64,000 bases of DNA. Source: Aquimarina sp. Aq107 (GTDB lineage: Bacteria > Bacteroidota > Bacteroidia > Flavobacteriales > Flavobacteriaceae). A model generated the notes under the pieces. It had not been told where the DNA came from and did no database searches. It saw only the letters and a program-made list of their open reading frames with translations. The stretch lies in the NCBI RefSeq assembly GCF_943733665.1, contig NZ_OX030782.1, forward strand, positions 764,001 through 828,000, in the 5' to 3' direction. The first letter of the stretch is position 1. Each line of letters opens with the position of its first letter. This document shows positions 61,494 through 64,000 of the stretch, in pieces. The position numbers were made by a program, and so were the translations under genes.

Positions 61494-64000
61494 ATGGAAC
61501 AAATTGCACCCTATAAGCCCAAGAATAAAGTTAGAATTGTAACTGCAGCATCATTATTTGATGGTCATGACGCGGCGATAAATATTATGCGTCGTATTAT
61601 TCAGTCAACCGGAGTCGAAGTCATACATTTAGGACATGATAGAAGTGTTGAGGAAGTAGTAAATTGTGCAATTCAAGAAGATGCCAATGCTATTGCAATG
61701 ACCTCTTATCAAGGTGGGCATAATGAATACTTTAAGTATATGTATGATTTACTTAAAGAAAAAGGAGCTTCGCACATTAAAATATTTGGAGGCGGAGGTG
61801 GAGTAATCTTACCAGAGGAGATTAGTGAGTTAATGGATTACGGAATTACAAGGATTTATTCTCCTGATGATGGAAGAGAATTGGGGTTGCAGGGTATGAT
61901 TAATGATCTAGTGCAACAATCTGATTATCCTATTGGAGATAATTTAAATGGAGAAGGAGCGCATTTAGCAGATAAAGAAATTGGTGCGATTGCTCGTGTG
62001 ATTTCTTCGGTAGAAAATTTTCCTGAAGTTGCAAAAGACACCTTAGATCAAATACACGAAAAAAATAAAACATCAAAAACACCTGTTCTGGGTATTACTG
62101 GAACTGGAGGAGCCGGAAAATCCTCTCTTGTAGATGAATTAGTTCGACGTTTCTTAATTGATTTTCCTAATAAAACAATTGGATTGATTTCTGTGGATCC
62201 ATCTAAACGTAAAACCGGAGGAGCTTTATTAGGAGATCGTATTCGGATGAATGCAATAAATTCGCCTAGAGTATATATGCGTTCATTAGCAACAAGACAA
62301 TCTAATTTAGCATTATCCAAATATGTGGCAGAAGCTATCGAAGTTTTAAAAGCAGCAGAATTTGATCTTATCATCTTAGAGACTTCAGGTATTGGACAAT
62401 CAGATACAGAAATTCTAGAGCATAGTGATACTTCATTATACGTTATGACTCCAGAGTTTGGAGCCGCTACTCAGTTGGAAAAAATAGATATGCTGGATTT
62501 TGCGGATTTAGTTGCTATTAATAAATTTGATAAAAGAGGTTCGCTTGATGCTTTAAGAGATGTTAAAAAACAGTATATGCGTAATCATCAGCTATGGGAT
62601 ACTCCACAAGATGATTTACCAGTATACGGAACTATAGCTTCGCAGTTTAATGATCCAGGAATGAATACGCTTTATAAAGCGATTATGGATAAGGTGGTGG
62701 AGAAAACAGGTGCAGATTTAAAATCAGATTTTCATATTTCTAAGGAAATGTCTGAAAAAATATTTGTAATTCCTCCAAGTAGAACCAGATATTTATCAGA
62801 GATCTCTGAAAATAATAGGGCATATGATAAAACGGCTAGTACTCAGGTAGAAGTAGCTCAGAAATTATATGGAATTTATAAAACGATATGCAGTGTAGCT
62901 AACCTAAATTTCGTAGATCTATCTAAAAATGGTATTGAGGAAGAACAGCTTAGAAAAGTAAAGAATGATGAAAATGAAGACTTTTTAAGACTTTTATTAG
63001 CAGAATTTGATCGAGTTAAATTAAATCTCGACCCTCATAATTGGGAGACGATAACAGGTTGGGCTGCAAAGGTTCAGAAGTATAAAGATCCAATTTATTC
63101 TTTTAAGGTTAGGGATAAAGAGATCAAAATAGAAACACATACCGAGTCTTTATCACATAGTCAAATTCCTAAAGTAGCTTTGCCTAAGTATGAAGCTTGG
63201 GGTGATATTCTAAAATGGTGTCTACAAGAGAATGTTCCTGGAGAGTTTCCTTTTGCGTCCGGGTTGTATCCTTTTAAACGTACAGGAGAAGATCCTACCC
63301 GTATGTTTGCAGGAGAAGGTGGTCCAGAAAGAACGAATAGACGTTTTCATTATGTTAGTTTAGGGATGCCGGCAAAACGGTTATCTACTGCTTTTGATTC
63401 TGTAACACTATACGGAAATGATCCAGATCATAGACCTGATATTTATGGTAAAATTGGGAATGCTGGAGTTTCTATTTGTTGTCTTGATGATGCTAAAAAA
63501 CTATATTCTGGTTTTGATCTTACTCATGCTATGACATCTGTAAGTATGACCATTAATGGACCAGCTCCAATGTTATTAGGATTTTTTATGAACGCAGCAA
63601 TTGATCAAAACTGCGAGAAGTATATCAAAGAAAATAATCTTGAAGCTGAGGTTGAGGCTAAAATAAAGAAGATTTATAAAGAAAAAGGAGTTGAGCGCCC
63701 TGCGTATCAAGGAGATCTTCCAGAAGGAAATGATGGATTAGGTCTTATGCTACTTGGTGTAACCGGAGATCAAGTACTACCGGCAGATATATATGCAGAG
63801 ATCAAGGCTACCACACTTAATACAGTGCGTGGTACTGTGCAAGCAGATATTCTTAAAGAAGATCAGGCTCAGAATACTTGTATATTCTCAACAGAATTCG
63901 CTCTACGATTAATGGGAGATGTGCAAGAATATTTTATAGAAAAACAAGTACGTAATTTTTATTCAGTTTCGATTTCTGGATATCATATCGCAGAGGCAGG
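61494..64000 (+). CDS. icmF: Fused acyl-CoA mutase, IcmF-type (3' end outside window)
   Basis: About 835 residues visible from ATG 61494; the frame is open to the window end. Order of domains: cobalamin-binding domain (about 14-145; [12 protein letters not shown] with the lower-ligand histidine in DGHD, then GGHNEY and GGGGG), a MeaB/MeaI-like GTPase domain (P-loop [16 protein letters not shown]) and the start of the mutase TIM barrel ([20 protein letters not shown]). IcmF isomerises isobutyryl-CoA and n-butyryl-CoA with adenosylcobalamin; the GTPase acts as an in-built chaperone. The remaining ~300 residues lie outside the window. Confidence 0.93.
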   Translation, partial: MEQIAPYKPKNKVRIVTAASLFDGHDAAINIMRRIIQSTGVEVIHLGHDRSVEEVVNCAIQEDANAIAMTSYQGGHNEYFKYMYDLLKEKGASHIKIFGGGGGVILPEEISELMDYGITRIYSPDDGRELGLQGMINDLVQQSDYPIGDNLNGEGAHLADKEIGAIARVISSVENFPEVAKDTLDQIHEKNKTSKTPVLGITGTGGAGKSSLVDELVRRFLIDFPNKTIGLISVDPSKRKTGGALLGDRIRMNAINSPRVYMRSLATRQSNLALSKYVAEAIEVLKAAEFDLIILETSGIGQSDTEILEHSDTSLYVMTPEFGAATQLEKIDMLDFADLVAINKFDKRGSLDALRDVKKQYMRNHQLWDTPQDDLPVYGTIASQFNDPGMNTLYKAIMDKVVEKTGADLKSDFHISKEMSEKIFVIPPSRTRYLSEISENNRAYDKTASTQVEVAQKLYGIYKTICSVANLNFVDLSKNGIEEEQLRKVKNDENEDFLRLLLAEFDRVKLNLDPHNWETITGWAAKVQKYKDPIYSFKVRDKEIKIETHTESLSHSQIPKVALPKYEAWGDILKWCLQENVPGEFPFASGLYPFKRTGEDPTRMFAGEGGPERTNRRFHYVSLGMPAKRLSTAFDSVTLYGNDPDHRPDIYGKIGNAGVSICCLDDAKKLYSGFDLTHAMTSVSMTINGPAPMLLGFFMNAAIDQNCEKYIKENNLEAEVEAKIKKIYKEKGVERPAYQGDLPEGNDGLGLMLLGVTGDQVLPADIYAEIKATTLNTVRGTVQADILKEDQAQNTCIFSTEFALRLMGDVQEYFIEKQVRNFYSVSISGYHIAEA

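Overview
The window is AT-rich DNA from a marine-type member of the Bacteroidota, class Flavobacteriia (an Aquimarina-like organism is my guess). The evidence is type IX secretion (T9SS) C-terminal sorting domains, a SusC/SusD pair, a TssD-type (T6SS subtype iii) Hcp protein, a tmRNA with tag GENNYALAA, TAnnTTTG-like -7 promoter elements and several Flavobacteria-typical small families. No rRNA, tRNA or CRISPR array was seen.

Layout. 1-5 kb: the C-terminal half of pyruvate carboxylase, then a large T9SS surface protein containing seven near-identical 246-bp tandem repeats. 5-14.5 kb: a TPR membrane protein, an operon of two SGNH hydrolases plus an MBOAT acyltransferase (polymer O-acetylation), a UDG-like protein, a DUF1287 protein and a delta-60 repeat protein. 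14.5-21.3 kb: a complete trp operon (leader-E-G-D-C-F-B-A, minus strand). It is preceded by a leader peptide with three consecutive Trp codons and an intrinsic terminator with a competing antiterminator, which is a textbook attenuator. 21.3-24.7 kb: a MarR regulator with YceI, then a thioredoxin/redoxin/rhodanese cluster. 24.7-30.8 kb: two T9SS-exported cell-wall hydrolases (amidase and M23) that share a duplicated tail, with beta-propeller modules, and a NarL/LuxR response regulator.

31.9-46.25 kb is an accessory region stacked on the 3' end of ssrA (tmRNA). The youngest layer is a 12.5-kb element bounded by 13-bp tmRNA-derived repeats (33781 and 46251). It carries a tyrosine integrase, an excisionase-like HTH protein and a pC194/pUB110-like HUH Rep. 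Its cargo is (i) a T6SS module of TssD carrier, metzincin effector and lipoprotein (probable immunity), and (ii) a defence cluster of an HSDR_N-methyltransferase fusion, an S subunit, an HEPN protein and a FokI-like nuclease. To its left, an older layer carries a lone PD-(D/E)XK nuclease-like gene between further ssrA-end/terminator relics.

46.2-64 kb is core again: ssrA, a saccharopine/alanine-dehydrogenase-like enzyme with pyrF, a metal-receptor protein, an alpha/beta hydrolase, SusCD, DUF4197, a PqqB-like MBL lipoprotein, purU, a large zinc protease and the start of an IcmF-type fused acyl-CoA mutase that leaves the window. The most interesting material is the ssrA-integrated element with its T6SS effector and nuclease/HEPN cargo, and the trp attenuator.
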